In this document: one piece after another, positions 1 through 11,952 of the stretch | Layout: the number at the start of each line of letters is the position of its first letter | Position numbering within the stretch: position 1 is the stretch's first letter | Assembly: GCA_022432975.1 (NCBI GenBank) | Contig: CM039502.1 | Span: forward strand, 29,383,133-29,447,132 | Source: Begonia masoniana | Taxonomy: Eukaryota > Streptophyta > Magnoliopsida > Cucurbitales > Begoniaceae | Length of the DNA: 64,000 nt | Direction of reading: 5' to 3' | The notes under the pieces: model-generated | What the model was told of the DNA's origin: nothing | Databases searched by the model: none | What the model saw: only the letters and a program-made list of their open reading frames with translations | Made by a program: the position numbers and the translations under genes

Positions 1-462
1 CTCTGAACATCTCCACATTCAAGAAAATTCCAGTGCAATGAAACAAATATACAAAACTCCATTAAAAATAAGCTCCTCTACCATAAAGGCCCCAGATGGG
101 CTAATTCAACATCTGATACCGTTCAAGTTTAAGCCCCGCTTAAACTTGAGAGACTTACTTGAGAAGAAATCGCATTTCCTCCTCCATGGTATCACTGAAC
201 TATCAGAGTTGTCACAACAAACTACATTTGAACATGTTGAAGACTCCACACAGGAATCGTTACCCTCGAACACATTCAATGCATAGCCCACAGTTTTATC
301 ACATCATCCCAGAGTTTTAACCTTCCACATGGTTCTGCTTTTGATGATACCATTCTAACGTGAAACTGAAACTGGTGACTAAACATCTGTAATAGGCTGA
401 CTCACCAGCTCTGATGTCCCCTCAGATCCCAACCTGAACTTCACCTAAGAACTTGACTTCTT
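1..462. other. Unassigned stretch beside copia K
   Basis: No domain can be recognised on either strand. It follows, on the minus strand, the GAG-pre-integrase remnant of copia K, where integrase would be expected, but no integrase motif is visible. It may be deleted or diverged copia sequence. The short open frames here have no family resemblance. Confidence 0.3.
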
Positions 463-1648
463 TTAAGTCTTCTTAACCTTTATCTTAGAAAGTGAATTCA
501 CAAACTTTGCAGCCTTATTACCCACCACATTGACTGTGGAATCCGCGATCTTCACGTGCATCATATATAATGAGGAACATTTTTCTCCTCTCACCACGAT
601 CAATGATCTTCTAGTAAGCTTCCATTTTCCATCACGAAAGGTGTTTCCAAACCCTTCGTCCTCGAGCTTGCTAGTCGAGACCAAATTCTTGCGGATATCA
701 GGGATGTGCTTCACACCTCTCAAAAGCAAGGTGTTGCCGATGTTGGTCTCTAAACGCACATCTCCCATATTAATGGCTTTTACAACGTCACCATTTCCCA
801 TCCTCACACTTCCAAAGTCACCTGAAATGTAGGACGTAAAGAAATTTCTCTACGAAGTGGCATGTATTGAAGCGCTATTATCGATCAGCCAACTCGTATC
901 TTGGCAAGAGAAATTTACAGCATCCTTGTCGTACACACTAAAGAACTCATCGGTGGCTGTGGCTACCTCCTCGCCTATATCACCCTCTTCAGACATCTTT
1001 TCCTTTCCTTTGGGATTTCGGATTCTCCCGAAGAAGCTTTTGACAAAATCTCTTTATGTGTCCTTTCTTGCCACAATGATAACACTCAAAGTTGGCGTGT
1101 TTTTTGGACTTGTTCCAACTTCGATTTCTATTTCCCAGACCTTTACTTTGACTTCTGCCCCTATTTTCAACATTCAGAGCTGAGCCTTTTGATGTTTCAC
1201 CAGAATCAATATTACGAACCTCCTCGGCAAGAATATGATCCCTCACATCGGTGAATACTAATTTCGTGCTTCCAACTAAGTTACTAACTGCTGTCCTCAT
1301 AAGCTATCAGCTATTCGGTAGAGATTCCAACAAAATTAGCGCACAAAACTCATCCCCAAAATCAATTTCTACAGATAGTAATTGATTCAGAATCATATTG
1401 AATTCATTTAGATGCACTGTGACAGAAGTACCATCAACCATCTTCAGATTAAAAAGTTTCTTCATAAGAAATACCTTATTATTCGTGGAGGGTTTCTCGT
1501 ATATATCAGATAGAGCCATCATCAGACTCGCGGTGGTCTTCTCCTTCGCCACGTTGTGAGCAACATTTTTTGCTAGCGTCAATCGGACGACTCCTAAAAT
1601 CTGTCTGTCAAGAAGATTCCATTCATCATCTTCCATCTTCTTTGGTTT
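463..1648 (-). pseudogene. Ty1/copia gag to GAG-pre-integrase remnant (element K)
   Basis: Read on the minus strand, three pieces appear in copia order. At 1301-1648 is a UBN2-type Gag segment with LLDRQILGVVRLTL and the motif MKKLFNLKM. At 989-1300 is a CCHC zinc knuckle (CYHCGKKGHIKRFC, spacing C-x2-C-x4-H-x4-C). At 463-807 is a GAG-pre-integrase segment (GDVRLETNIG, LLRGVKHIPDIRKNLVS). Stops and frame changes separate the pieces, so no polyprotein can be made. The Gag is cut at 1648 by a solo LTR and resumes at 4410. Integrase, RT and RNase H are not visible. Family assignment is firm; the exact copia lineage is not determined. Confidence 0.85.
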
Positions 1649-4404
1649 TGTAATGCCCCGAACCCGCCCCGGGCCCGGTGCGTCACTTTGCAAACAAATC
1701 CCATGTTTAAACGACGTTTAAAAGTAATTTAAATAAAATATTCGGCTCGGTTTTGTAAAATTCCCGGCTCGATGTTCGGGTTTTTCGAACCCTCAAATTT
1801 TCTTGGAACACGTGTCTAAAATACGTTAAGATACGTTGGAAAAATTTCGGTTCAAAACGTAGTGGAAATCAGGCGAAAAACGAAAAAAAAATGAAAATTT
1901 TGCAAGGAATGGCGCTGGGCGCGCGCTGGGCGCCAGGCGCGCCCAGGCTGCGCACGCGCTATGCGCGCGGCACTCGCCGCACGCGCGAGCGCGTGCGCGC
2001 GCTGGGGCACGCCAGCGCCCCCAGCTCCCCTTTTTCCCGCGCGCTTCACGCGTGTCATGGCGATTACTCGCCACCCTCTCTGCCATCTTCGCCCAAAACA
2101 CCCCCGAGGCGATTGGTGGCGTTTGGGTGGCGAATAATCGCCACCCCCTCGGGTTTTCGGCCCCAAAATGACCAAAAATACCCTTTTTCCGACTCTCTCG
2201 ACTTTCCTTCACATTTCTACACTTTTCTCCACTCCCGACACCTCCAAAAATTCTGAAAATTTAAACATACTTTCCGGACACCTAAATCTTCGAGTTCCGT
2301 AAAAATCTCGGAAAACCGACTTAAAACGAATAAATACAAAAATCACAAACATAACCCGACGTTAGTTACTTTAAAATCAAAACGGGCAATATAACGCCTA
2401 AAACTTTAAATACCCAAAACCTGAAATAAATCTCGGAAAACACCCAGCTTCCATCACGAACAACTATACTCACTATCCATCTCCAAATCAACTCGTAAAC
2501 CCGGTAACATACATACGAAAAGATTTACGAACACAATTTACCACAACTTAATAAAGTTTTCTAACTCCCACAAAACAACATTTCCACACACCAACAATCC
2601 ATACCAAAATACTTACAAATTAAACTATCCATGTCAAACATTCACCTCCCACTACCCGAGACATCCAGTGGTCAAAACGCCCCGACAATAGCCTGCACCG
2701 GCGGACTCCGTACTCCTCCGACTGCAGCCTAATCCTCGGTAGTCTCGTCTACCTCACCTGTATACAAATCGTCACCTACACCACAGAACACACAAAAAGG
2801 TAAGCCTAACGCTTAGCAAGTAGGGAAATAATGCACAACACACACTAACTGTTTGACTCAACCCTAACATGCAGTCTCTACACACTCTGTTGTTTTCTTT
2901 TCGTTTCAATTGCATTTTATCTTTCACTTCCAGGTGAATCAAGTAGGCACACGCCCCCACACAGTCCAGGACGGCCACGCCTTGACCCACGGAGCTAGAC
3001 CGGAGGCACACGTCCCAACACAGTCCAAGACGGCCAACCGAATCTCCTCCAATCGATTGTAGAATCCTCATCGTGCGCTTCAAGCACGAGTGCACTTCAA
3101 GCACGAACCTCATTGTGCACTTCAAGCACGAATAGGTCGAGAAATTCATACTCACGACCACGTTGCAAATCTTTTCTTATCTTTCATTTCATTCTTACCG
3201 CTCAAGGATGCAAAACACGTAATTTCGTAGTTTAGAAAACTATGATGTGTGACACACGATGCATGACACAAAGCAAAACATAGCAACAATCAAACAATCC
3301 CTACCGTTCTATGGTGTAGGCCCGAAGGCAACAAACACGCACTCCACTACTTACCTGGTTGCTTCAAATATTTTTCGTCACTTCGTCCGATCCAATCACA
3401 CGCTCGATTATCTAACAAATAACGAAACTTAATTAGTAACTAACTAAGAAATTCTATAAATTCACTAACTTAAACTAACTCTCACTTTTAACCTAAAACT
3501 AACCAACACACAAACAACCTCACACTTAACACTAAAATCCGATTTTTACCCAAAATTGACCGTCAAACTTCAAACGGTCACAACTCTCTCGTCTTTCAAC
3601 AGATTTCGACGTGGCACCCCAATTCGGAAAGCTCTACACGTCTACTATCCAATTAAATACTCAAATCATCCAAATAACCCACTTGACTACTCCGAAATCC
3701 AGCACCCAGATTCGGTTACACATTATGCAAAAACCCGATTTTTATCCAACTTACTTCCAATCCTTAATCTAACTTCATAAATCACTTAAACCAACTTATC
3801 TAACAACTAAATCATCAAATAGGAAAGAAAACCAACCTTTAAACTCAAAAATTCGGACTCCATGGTTAGGGTTTTCCAAACCCTAACCAAACTCTTCCAA
3901 AATACCATTAAACTACTAAAAATCAACACCTAATTGCAACAAACCAAAAACCCATCCATTTTTACCTCAAATCACCTTGAAAATCTTGATGGAAGGAAGC
4001 TTGGAAGAGCTCCAATGGCAGCCAATAGAAAATCGTGGAGGCAAGGGGAGAAGATGACAAACCTAACCAAACTTTGTCTTTTTTACCTAATATTTCCTTC
4101 CCTTTTTGTTTTGTACCACAAAGTTTTTAAAATTAAAATTCAATCCTCACTTTACACTCATCCACTCAACGCCAAAGACATCCCTCAACACTCATTTAAT
4201 GCATGTAACATAGTTTGAATTTTCCAACAATAAATTCCTATTGGTTCACATAAGCATTTTGACTTTTCAAAGGATTTTGGTTTGAATTGTCAAACCACAT
4301 CACTTCTTTCTCTTCCACTTTCACCTCCCCTTCAATACACAACAATAAACTCAACACGTCCAACCTAAGGCTACGCACGTATTAGGAAATTCTCGGGTGT
4401 TACA
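1649..4404 (-). mobile_element. Solo LTR 1 (Ty3/gypsy-type, 2.76 kb) inside copia K gag
   Basis: The insert begins TGTAATGCCCC and ends GGGTGTTACA, flanked by the 5-bp duplication ggttt (1644-1648 and 4405-4409). Removing it restores the copia Gag reading frame across the junction. There is no internal domain and no second LTR, so it is a solo LTR left by LTR-LTR recombination. Sense is minus, where it starts TGTAACACCCG like elements A and C. It contains a very GC-rich block (about 1905-2045), three short repeats of a GTGC...GCAC hairpin unit (3069-3132), a TAAGC/GCTTA hairpin (2801-2815) and a UUCG-type hairpin (3320-3329). Long overlapping open frames in the GC-rich block are compositional. 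Confidence 0.9.
2801..2815 (-). other. LTR hairpin HP1, solo LTR 1
   Basis: Sense TAAGC-GTTAG-GCTTA after CTTGC. The second stem pair is A-T. Confidence 0.72.
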
Positions 4405-4409
4405 GGTTT

Positions 4410-4536
4410 CACACTAAAAGGAAGATGAAGTTTTTTCTCGTACAAGTAATCCTCGATTTGCACTCTCTAGAACGCGAAATCTGTCCCATTGAATTTTTCA
4501 AAAACGTGTCATATACTATCGTCGCCTACCATCGTT
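4410..4536 (-). pseudogene. Copia K gag, N-terminal piece
   Basis: Minus-strand translation gives FEKFNGTDFAF, an in-frame stop where W is usual, then QIEDYLYEKKLHLPF. This is the N-terminal part of a copia Gag and joins the Gag at 1648 once the solo LTR is removed. A second stop lies just after a possible ATG near 4535. Confidence 0.8.
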
Positions 4537-5278
4537 ATCAAAAATAATGCTCCCAAAAAATAGGTATTTCCCTGTCACTTAATCAGCCAAAATTAACTTC
4601 AATTTTCAACTCAAAATTCTAAATTTAATCACCACTTTCTCGCTGGGTCGCTATTTCTCGAACCCAAATTTCAATCAAAACAAATTTGATTTGGTCAAAG
4701 TCAATCACACTGAAAAATCAAAAACAATAAATATTTTGTCTCTGTTTCACGAATTTCTGAACTGAGAATTCCAAACAGTTTCTCTCTTCCTACGTATTCG
4801 GCCTTCAACAGTCTTCTCCGTTTGGCGATGGTCGGCTAACCAGTGGGCAGCCAAACGGTGGTCAACTCTGTGCGGCAAGACAGATCGGGTTCCTTCTTCT
4901 TCCGCCAAGCCCTCACCTAGGGCTTCTGATCGGAGGACGTCGATGGTGTTTTTCTCCTGCTTGGCAGCCGTGCTTCAATCTTGCGCGCAACGATTCTCTC
5001 TCCTGATAGATGACGACAACTTTGTTTCATCTTCAGTTTGTGTGGGGGCTAGGGCACACGTTCATTCTTCTTCACAGCTCAGGCTGTTCTATTTTTCTTC
5101 TCCGTCGAAGATGACAAAACAAGAAAAGCAAAAACTTTGATTTTCACTTCTTTTTTTTTTCCTTTTCTCCCTTTGCAAATTTGACACACTGAAAATTGCA
5201 AACCTGAAATCGTTCGATAACTTCAAAGAATCAAACCCTGATTTTTAAAAACCCTCAGCTTGAAGTTCTGATACGAGT
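4537..5278 (-). other. Untranslated leader of copia K with degraded primer-binding site
   Basis: This lies between the copia 5' LTR (ends at 5279 on the minus strand) and the Gag start. The minus strand just outside the LTR reads GTATCAGAAC, similar to the initiator-Met tRNA primer site TGGTATCAGAGC but mutated. The 65-codon frame at 4943-5140 has no family resemblance and is on the wrong strand for the element. Confidence 0.5.
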
Positions 5279-5483
5279 TGTTAGGATTAGATGCCCTAAT
5301 CAACTTGTAACGAACGATCAAGAAACCAAAAAAGAAAAACGAGAAAATAATGACATCAAATTTTACGTGGGAAAAAACCACGGGCAGAGAAGAGAATCAC
5401 TAATATCAAATTCGATACAATGAGTTTTACGACTCAAACATCAATATATAGAAAAAACGTAAAACCCTAATATTGATATACGG
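5279..5483 (-). repeat. Copia K 5' LTR, first part
   Basis: It starts TGTTAGGATT on the plus strand and continues until gypsy A interrupts it. The remainder is at 25996-26044 and ends CTAACA, so the rejoined LTR is about 254 bp with TGTTAG/CTAACA ends. The size and ends fit a copia LTR. The opposite LTR would lie left of the window. Confidence 0.75.
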
Positions 5484-6521
5484 TGTAACACCCAACATTT
5501 TGGTCATGTAACTATTCCCCGAATTATTAAGCGGGATTAATTTGATTTAATACAATGAATGTTTTAATGGAAATTGCCGATGTTTTCAATTGAAAGAGAG
5601 TGATTCGTGAGACCGAATTGACGAACTAATTAATAAATTAGTTGCAAACCAATGAGGGGCAAATTAGGAAGCCAATGAATGGCTGCCAAGTGTTCAACTT
5701 GTTGAACAAGATATGTTCTTCCTCCTACGTGAAACCCTCCTCACTTCTCTTCTCTGTTCTCTCCACTCCTCTCTGCATTTTCTCTTCCAGACGACAAACG
5801 ACCTTCGAAGCTCCTCTGATCTCCTTAGTTTCTTTTTATTTCTCTACCTAAGGTAAGAATCTACTAAAGCTAACGTATTTGGACAAGTCAAAATGTTAGT
5901 TTGTTGAAGTTTAGAGTTAATGTCCGATTGTGCATGATATAGGTTCGAGAATCGCCGAGGACTTACGTGCGAGACCTGCAACTCTACAGACAACAGATAA
6001 GTTCATACACGTAGGTTGGCCCTTAAGGCCCTACATCACAGAGATACTAGGCTAAAAATGTCATCAGGTTATTGTTGGGTAGTTTGGTCGATGATTCGGC
6101 CATAAGTAAGTTTACTACCATGCTAAATGCATGGTTTAGATTTCCTGTTATTTATGTGCGATTTGAACTATTTTTCCAGAATGTTAAGTCTATGCACAAT
6201 GAATAATCATGCATACACGTTTTTACTGAAAGTCATGCAAATATTTCTGCACACGGTTTGAAGTTAAGAAAGATAAAATTCTGAATGTAATGAAATGGTT
6301 AAGTGTGGGACGAAGACTGGCATTCTGTTCTGTATTACTGTACTGTATCTCTGTAATGTGCCTGAAAGTGCACTTTGCCTGAAAGTGCACCCTCTGCTGT
6401 GCCAGTTCCCCTATAAGCCCAACTTATACCCCCCTGATAGAGAAACGTAATATAATGTAATGTCATTGTATTTCGAAAGTTCATGCATAGCATATGCACC
6501 ACTGCATTTTCATGTTCTTAC

Positions 6522-6536
6522 TGAGCTTTAGGCTCA
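6522..6536 (+). other. LTR hairpin HP1, element A
   Basis: TGAGC-TTTAG-GCTCA, preceded by CTTAC and followed by TAG. It is identical in the 3' LTR at 24500-24514. Confidence 0.75.
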
Positions 6537-7369
6537 TAGTTGAACTCCCTAATGTATGTACGGAACCCGTGGATGAGGATTTTATGCTTCAGACAGACGA
6601 ATAGGTGGTTGGTGGCTCGAACTTTCTGGGGTGGTTGCAGCAGCCAGACACATTTATGACCCGAGAGAATGAAGTTTAAAAGTGAAGGTCGTGTGTGTAA
6701 ACTTTGTGTTTATGTTTTTAAAACTCCTGTTTGGTGAATTCTTGAAGTGTATGTCAAGTTCTGTACAGCTTCTGAGATTTTAAAACGGTGTAAAGACTCT
6801 GTGTTAATGTTTTTTTTGTAAAACCTCACTTTGACAGTTGATTGTATATTTTGAAATATTCTGGAACTGTTGGAGTTTTCTCTTTCAGGTTGTGCATGGA
6901 TTGTCTCAAGTTTTTGAGTTATCCATGCAGTTTGAATTCTTGAACTCTGTCATGTTTTCAAGCATGTTTTAAAACTGTATTTTAATCGGGTTTTGGGGTT
7001 TTGATGCTTTTGTGTCAAAAGAAGTAAGTTGTCAAACAGAGAGGTAGCCGATCGATCGGCGGAGTATATGTTTATGTCTTTCAAGTCTTCAAGTTTTTCA
7101 AAAGAAAACAGTCGTCCACGCCTTCTGTTAAACAGTCGTCCATTTTTGTCCTTTAAAATTATCGTCCAAAGTTATCGTCCAAAGTTGTGGGTGATAATGC
7201 GTCCAAAATCCATTCTGTTTCTTTAAAGTTATCTCCCAAAGTTATCGTCCAAAGTTGTGGGCGACAACGTCGTCCAAAGTCCAATTGTCCACAGTACTCG
7301 TTCGACGGGTAATTGTTTAAAGTATTTGACTGTAATTGTTTAAAGTATTTGACTAAGTGTTAGTTGTCC

Positions 7370-7625
7370 AAAGTCGTGGACGATAATGTCATCCATTTCT
7401 GTCGTCCACAGCCTCGGTTGTCTTCTGTCGTCCACGGCTTCTGTCATCCACAGTTTCTGTCGTCCACAGTTTCTGTCGTCCACGATTTCTATCGTCCACG
7501 ACTTCTGTCGTCCATGGCTTTTGTCATCAGTTTCTGTCGTCCACAGCCTCGGTTGTCTTTTGTCTTCCACAATTTTTATCGTCCACGACTTCTGTTGTCC
7601 ACGGCTTCTATCGTCTACAGTAAGT
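7370..7625 (+). repeat. Degenerate tandem repeat, TCGTCCAC unit
   Basis: About 15-bp units of the form TTCTGTCGTCCACGG are repeated with variation, with scattered copies from about 7108. The long open frames in this stretch are translations of the repeat. The matching array of the 3' LTR is at about 25330-25580. Confidence 0.85.
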
Positions 7626-8037
7626 CTTCCACTGCACGACTTCCAGTTTATGTTTCCAATTTTATTAAGTCCCCCACTGCATGTTTGTCATCCATTCTGC
7701 CTTCTGTTTTCTATCATCCATTCTGCTCTTTATTTTAAACGTCCATAGAATTCTGTTTTTCCTGTTTTTATTTCTCCTTGTCTTCCTACTCTCGTCCATA
7801 GTACTCATCCAAGTTTTTAATATTCCTGTCTTCCTTTTTTTCTTCTACCATTTATTTCTGAAGTCCGACTTTTAATATGTCTTCCAGCCTTCAACACAAG
7901 AGAAAATTTCCCCTCTATAAGCTCTCTGTCAAGGTTTTAAAAGTAAGAGTAAAAGTTCAAAAAAAAATATGTCACATTTTAAAATGTCCAGAGTGATGGC
8001 TCGCCGACCCCGATCAGGTCGGGGGTCGTCACAGTTA

Positions 8038-8049
8038 TGGTATCAGAGC
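8038..8049 (+). other. Primer-binding site of element A
   Basis: TGGTATCAGAGC, complementary to the 3' end of initiator-Met tRNA, starts 4 bases after the 5' LTR. It would prime minus-strand DNA synthesis. Confidence 0.9.
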
Positions 8050-8194
8050 CGTTAGGTTTTAAAAGCGGTTCTGGAAAACTGTCTGGTTGCGCAACCCGCC
8101 ACGTGAGATTGCTCCACCAACTGTAAGTGTTTAAGTTCCCGTAAAAGTTCTGTTTATTAAATTTGGTTATTTTATTTATAGGGTTTTCTTAGAA

Positions 8195-9195
8195 ATGGTA
8201 AGAGGACATCAGGATGAAGCAAATGATAGTTCTCGTGCCATTGATCGATTAACCAAGCTGGTGGGTGTACAGTCCCGCATGGTGGAATGCATGATGGCTA
8301 GAGAAGATAACGGAAATAATAATCATGGGAATGCTCCATGTGACACTAGTGGAGATAGATTCAGGCGACTCCAACCGCCTACGTTTGATGGGCTATCTAC
8401 ATACCCGACTCGCGCGGAGGAATGGATCCGGCATATAGAGAGGATGTTCATCTACGCAGAAGTGGAAGAAACTAAGAAAGTTGTATGTGCCACGTTTCAT
8501 CTCACCAAGAATGCGAGATTTTGGTGGGACACCGTCCAGGCAACAACGATGGCATTGAGCTGGGAGGGATTTAAACGAGTATTCTATGAGAAGTATTTTG
8601 ACCGAAGTGCGAGGAAGGAAAAGATGATGGAATTCTCTCGGCTACGACAGTACGGATCAGTGGCCGAATATGTCCATAAGTTTGATTCCTTGTCCCGTTA
8701 TGCACCTCATCTTGTGGCCACCGACGAGAATAAGGTACACCAATTCATTCAGGGTCTGAAGATGGACTTAATACGCGGGATCACAACCGGGGGGTTTGAT
8801 GAGGCACCGTACACGAAGGTGGTGGCCAAGACATATAAGTTGGAAGCCTTGGAAATGAAGTTCCAGAAACAGAGGGATTCGTTGAAGAGATTTCTTTCTG
8901 ATGCCCCTCAACGACAACAACAAATGGGTCAAAATTGGCAACCACAACAGCAGCAGAATAGGGTGTTAAGAGGCCCAATGAGATTGTTGTTTATCAAGAT
9001 AAAGGGAAAAGACCAATGGGGGATCCTCAGCTTCCTGCATGCCCGCATTACCAGAAAAGTCACAGAGGTGAATGTAGGCTCCTTACCGGCCATTGCTTTT
9101 GATGCGGCAAAGAGGGTCATCACGTCCGGGATTGTCTAATGCCCGACACGAGACCGAATCGTGATGTGCCAAGGGTTTTTGCATTAATGGAGGAT
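8195..9195 (+). pseudogene. Element A Gag (frameshifted)
   Basis: The ATG at 8195 opens MVRGHQDEANDSSRAIDRLT and a Retrotrans_gag domain (PF03732 type) with RRLQPPTFDGLS, EEWIRHIERMF, ARFWWDTV, FYEKYFDRS and EYVHKFDSLSRYAPHL. A Gln-rich linker follows near residue 245. A frameshift near 8960, relative to element C, puts the rest out of frame. The CCHC knuckle lies in another frame at about 9085-9125 and has a TGA next to its first Cys. Element B is inserted at 9200, between gag and protease. The product would be the capsid/nucleocapsid precursor. Confidence 0.9.
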
Positions 9196-9200
9196 GATGA

Positions 9201-11912
9201 TGTAGCGACCCTAACACTGTACCAATTTTTCCCTTAAACTGTAGCGACCCTAATACTGCACCCATTTTTCCCTTACTTTTTTTTCTCTATACTTTAAATT
9301 AACTCTAAGCGGAACCTAAATCGAAATCGAAATCAGAATCGAAATCGGAATTGAAATCTAACTTTTAAACCTTTTAAAACAAACATAAAACTAATTAAAT
9401 AAAACTTAAAACATTTAAAACAATTAAAATTAAAGGGAGGACAAAACTGTAAGAACAGTCAACTAAAAATGAGGGGCGATCGATCTCCAAATGCAGGAGA
9501 TCGATCGTTGATGCACCAAACTGCAGGGGCGATCAGTCGCCCCTGTGTGCCAGCGATCGATCGCTGCATCAAAAGCAGGGAGGGGCGATCAGTCGCCCCT
9601 CACACCCGCGCCCGATCGCCACCCTCCACCTTCTTCTTCCTCTTCTATTTTCTTTTACAAATGCTCTCTGGAATCCGAAAATTCCAGATAGCAAAACACC
9701 AAGTTCCCCCCCCCCCCCCCCCCCCCCCCTGCACACCACACACTTCACAAATTAACATTTTTCCTTAAACTCTACCATAACATCGTTCATTTCTCGTTTC
9801 CTAAATTTCACAGCCGATACACATGTTAAACTTTCAGGAAAACAATTTGCATGGATACGTTTGAAAACCGAGTATATCCACCAATTTTAAATCATCAACA
9901 ATTCCCTAAAAAACTTAACAAAAATAGTTTATAAAACAGATTCCAAAAAACGTTTAAAACATCAAATATAAACCAATCTACTATCAGATCCAAACATCCT
10001 AAAATGTTCTATTTTAAATCATCAACAATTCCCTAAAAAACTTAACAAAAATAGTTTATAAAACAGATTTCCAAAAAACGTTTAAAACATCAAACATAAA
10101 CCTATTTACTATCAGATCCAAACATCCTAAAATGTTCTATCTTTGTACATATTTCTCTCAAAATAACCCAACACGCTCAAACACGTACATACATCCCCAC
10201 GGGTCAGGTTAAGCATCGACTGCGCAACACACCACCGCAAGCCATCCTCCGTCAACTGGATCACTCCTCAGGTGGAGGGATCTCATCCTCACCTATGTCA
10301 AAGTCACCTACACCATACAGACACCTATGAGATAAAAATCTCAGCAAGTTCTAGTAAATGTACATGCATGCTATGCATATGAGTTCAGAAATCATGCAGC
10401 ATTTTCTTTATCTTTACTCTGTGGGTGTCACCGAGATCTCAGCCTCTTAACCGGAGAGAGCACATCCAGCGGTCGGACTACTCTTTCCAGCTAGACGGGG
10501 GGGTACACGCTTACAACACGTACAGCCGTGCCTGAGCCCCATCTCGCATGACCTGTAACTGTATAACTGTATGAGTATGCAATAGATGTGGTATTGTGAC
10601 AAACCCGTAATCGGTCTCCACAATAGGTCGTGCCCCTCTCCAGGCCAAATCGCCATTTTCTTTAAAACATCATGCAGAAATTCATTTTCTATGTTCTTTT
10701 AAAACACGTGATGCGTGAACAGTTCAATATGACAGAAAGTAAACATACATGCGGAGCATACCATCAAAACACAACATCAACCTATAAAACGATCGAACCC
10801 TAACTACCCAACCAAAGTGATTAAATAAAAACGTCACCAAAACTCCTCGAGACGACCTCGACGTACGGTGTAGGCCAATCGGCCAGAGAAAATCACGAGA
10901 ACTTACCTCGTGTCCAAAGCAGCTCAAGCTCCGTCCACGAGCGTTGTTTGTCTGAAGCAAAACACAACGATTATCAATACCACGCGTTTAAACTTCTAAT
11001 CGTCCGAATTCAACAAAACCTTAACTAAGGAAATTTCCTAAAGCTTTATCTTAACTAATCGAAGTATTTAAACAACGATTAACGCTCGATAGTTTAAAAT
11101 CACAATTACGAGTTTTTTTTCCTAAAAAACCCGAAAATTCTCCAATTTTAACATTTTTCAAAAATCGATTTAACTTCGTCCAATAACGTTCAATACGCCC
11201 TATACATTCGTAATCTACAACAATCTATCGATTTCGAACCCTAAATCTAGATTTTAAACAAAATTTAAACGAAACCCTAATTGTTTAAACTCCGTAAAAA
11301 TCAAAATAAATGCTTTAAGATCGTAGATCCATACCTAGAGCGTCGATTGGAGGAGGAAACGTGAAGAACGGAAGTTGATCGGAGGAAAATCAGAGATCGG
11401 CGTTGAGAAAACGCTGATGGCAGAGAGGAAGTCGCTCTCTAGTCGCAGGAGAAAAGAAGAAAAACAGAAAGGAATTCGTGAAGTATGGAGGAAAGAAGGA
11501 GATTTGGTTTTTAATTTAAAAATTGACTTGGAAAATGACCGTTTTGCCCTTCCTTGATTTTTATAATTACTTCGTCCTTCGTTTCGTTAATCGGCTAACT
11601 ATTCGGTTTCTTCAAATTTTCTTATTTCGCCAATAAGTCCAACTTATTATTTAGGTTCTATTAAAATTGTCTGTTCACAAATCGGACCTCGTTTACTATT
11701 TTTACTTAAAACGTCATTTACATTACGAGAAGCGTATTTACTCGGAATATAGCGTCTAAACTCCGAAAATTCTTATAATTTTCTTAAAATTCCTATTGAT
11801 CGTAAAGATTCTAATGACGCTTTCTTTTTGCAAAACGGACTTGATTTGACATAATTACAAAAATGCCATCACATAATATAATATTAATATTCCGTACAAG
11901 CCGGTTATTACA
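9201..11912 (-). repeat. Element B 3' LTR (2,712 bp)
   Basis: It is 141 bp longer than its partner, mostly because of a 127-bp tandem duplication (9884-10010 and 10011-10137) and a run of 24 C (9706-9729). Its outer end contains a 39-bp tandem copy of the LTR terminus (units from 9201 and 9240). It holds hairpins at 9528-9545, 9551-9566 and 9583-9602 (the middle one CAGCGATCGATCGCTG), a perfect TGAGAT/ATCTCA hairpin at 10328-10343, and a GGCC/GGCC hairpin at 10873-10884. Confidence 0.9.
10328..10343 (-). other. LTR hairpin HP1, element B
   Basis: Sense TGAGAT-TTTT-ATCTCA preceded by CTTGC and followed by TAGG. The stem is 6 bp. The 5' LTR copy is at 17587-17602. Confidence 0.75.
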
Positions 11913-11925
11913 TTCCACCCACCTT
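11913..11925 (-). other. Polypurine tract of element B
   Basis: The minus strand reads AAGGTGGGTGGAA immediately before the 3' LTR. It would prime plus-strand DNA synthesis. Elements A and C have near-identical tracts. Confidence 0.8.
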
Positions 11926-11952
11926 ATTTAGAATTTTGTCCACAAAATTTAA

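Larger units (their letters stand above)
5484..8033 (+). repeat. Element A 5' LTR (2,550 bp)
   Basis: TGTAACACCC...GTCACA. Visible sub-structure: GGTAAG-type donor motifs near 5851, and a degraded one (GATAAG) near 5996; a GGCC/GGCC hairpin (6018-6030); a TATAAG/CTTATA hairpin (6412-6428); a TGAGC/GCTCA hairpin (6522-6536); a 14-bp palindrome on GATCGATC (7047-7060); and a degenerate tandem array of TCGTCCAC units, densest at 7370-7625. Compared with the 3' LTR it lacks about 20 bp near 5670. The two LTRs also differ by many single changes, so the insertion is not recent. Confidence 0.9.

Noticed and set aside
1826..2256. Overlapping open frames on both strands in a GC-rich block of solo LTR 1
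   Set aside because: Arg/Ala/Pro-rich translations in several frames at once reflect base composition; no domain, and the block lies inside a defined solo LTR.
8038..8049. tRNA-Met gene
   Set aside because: Only the 12 bases complementary to the tRNA 3' end are present; it is a retrotransposon primer-binding site. The same applies at 16585, 35408, 43101, 22902 and 53948.
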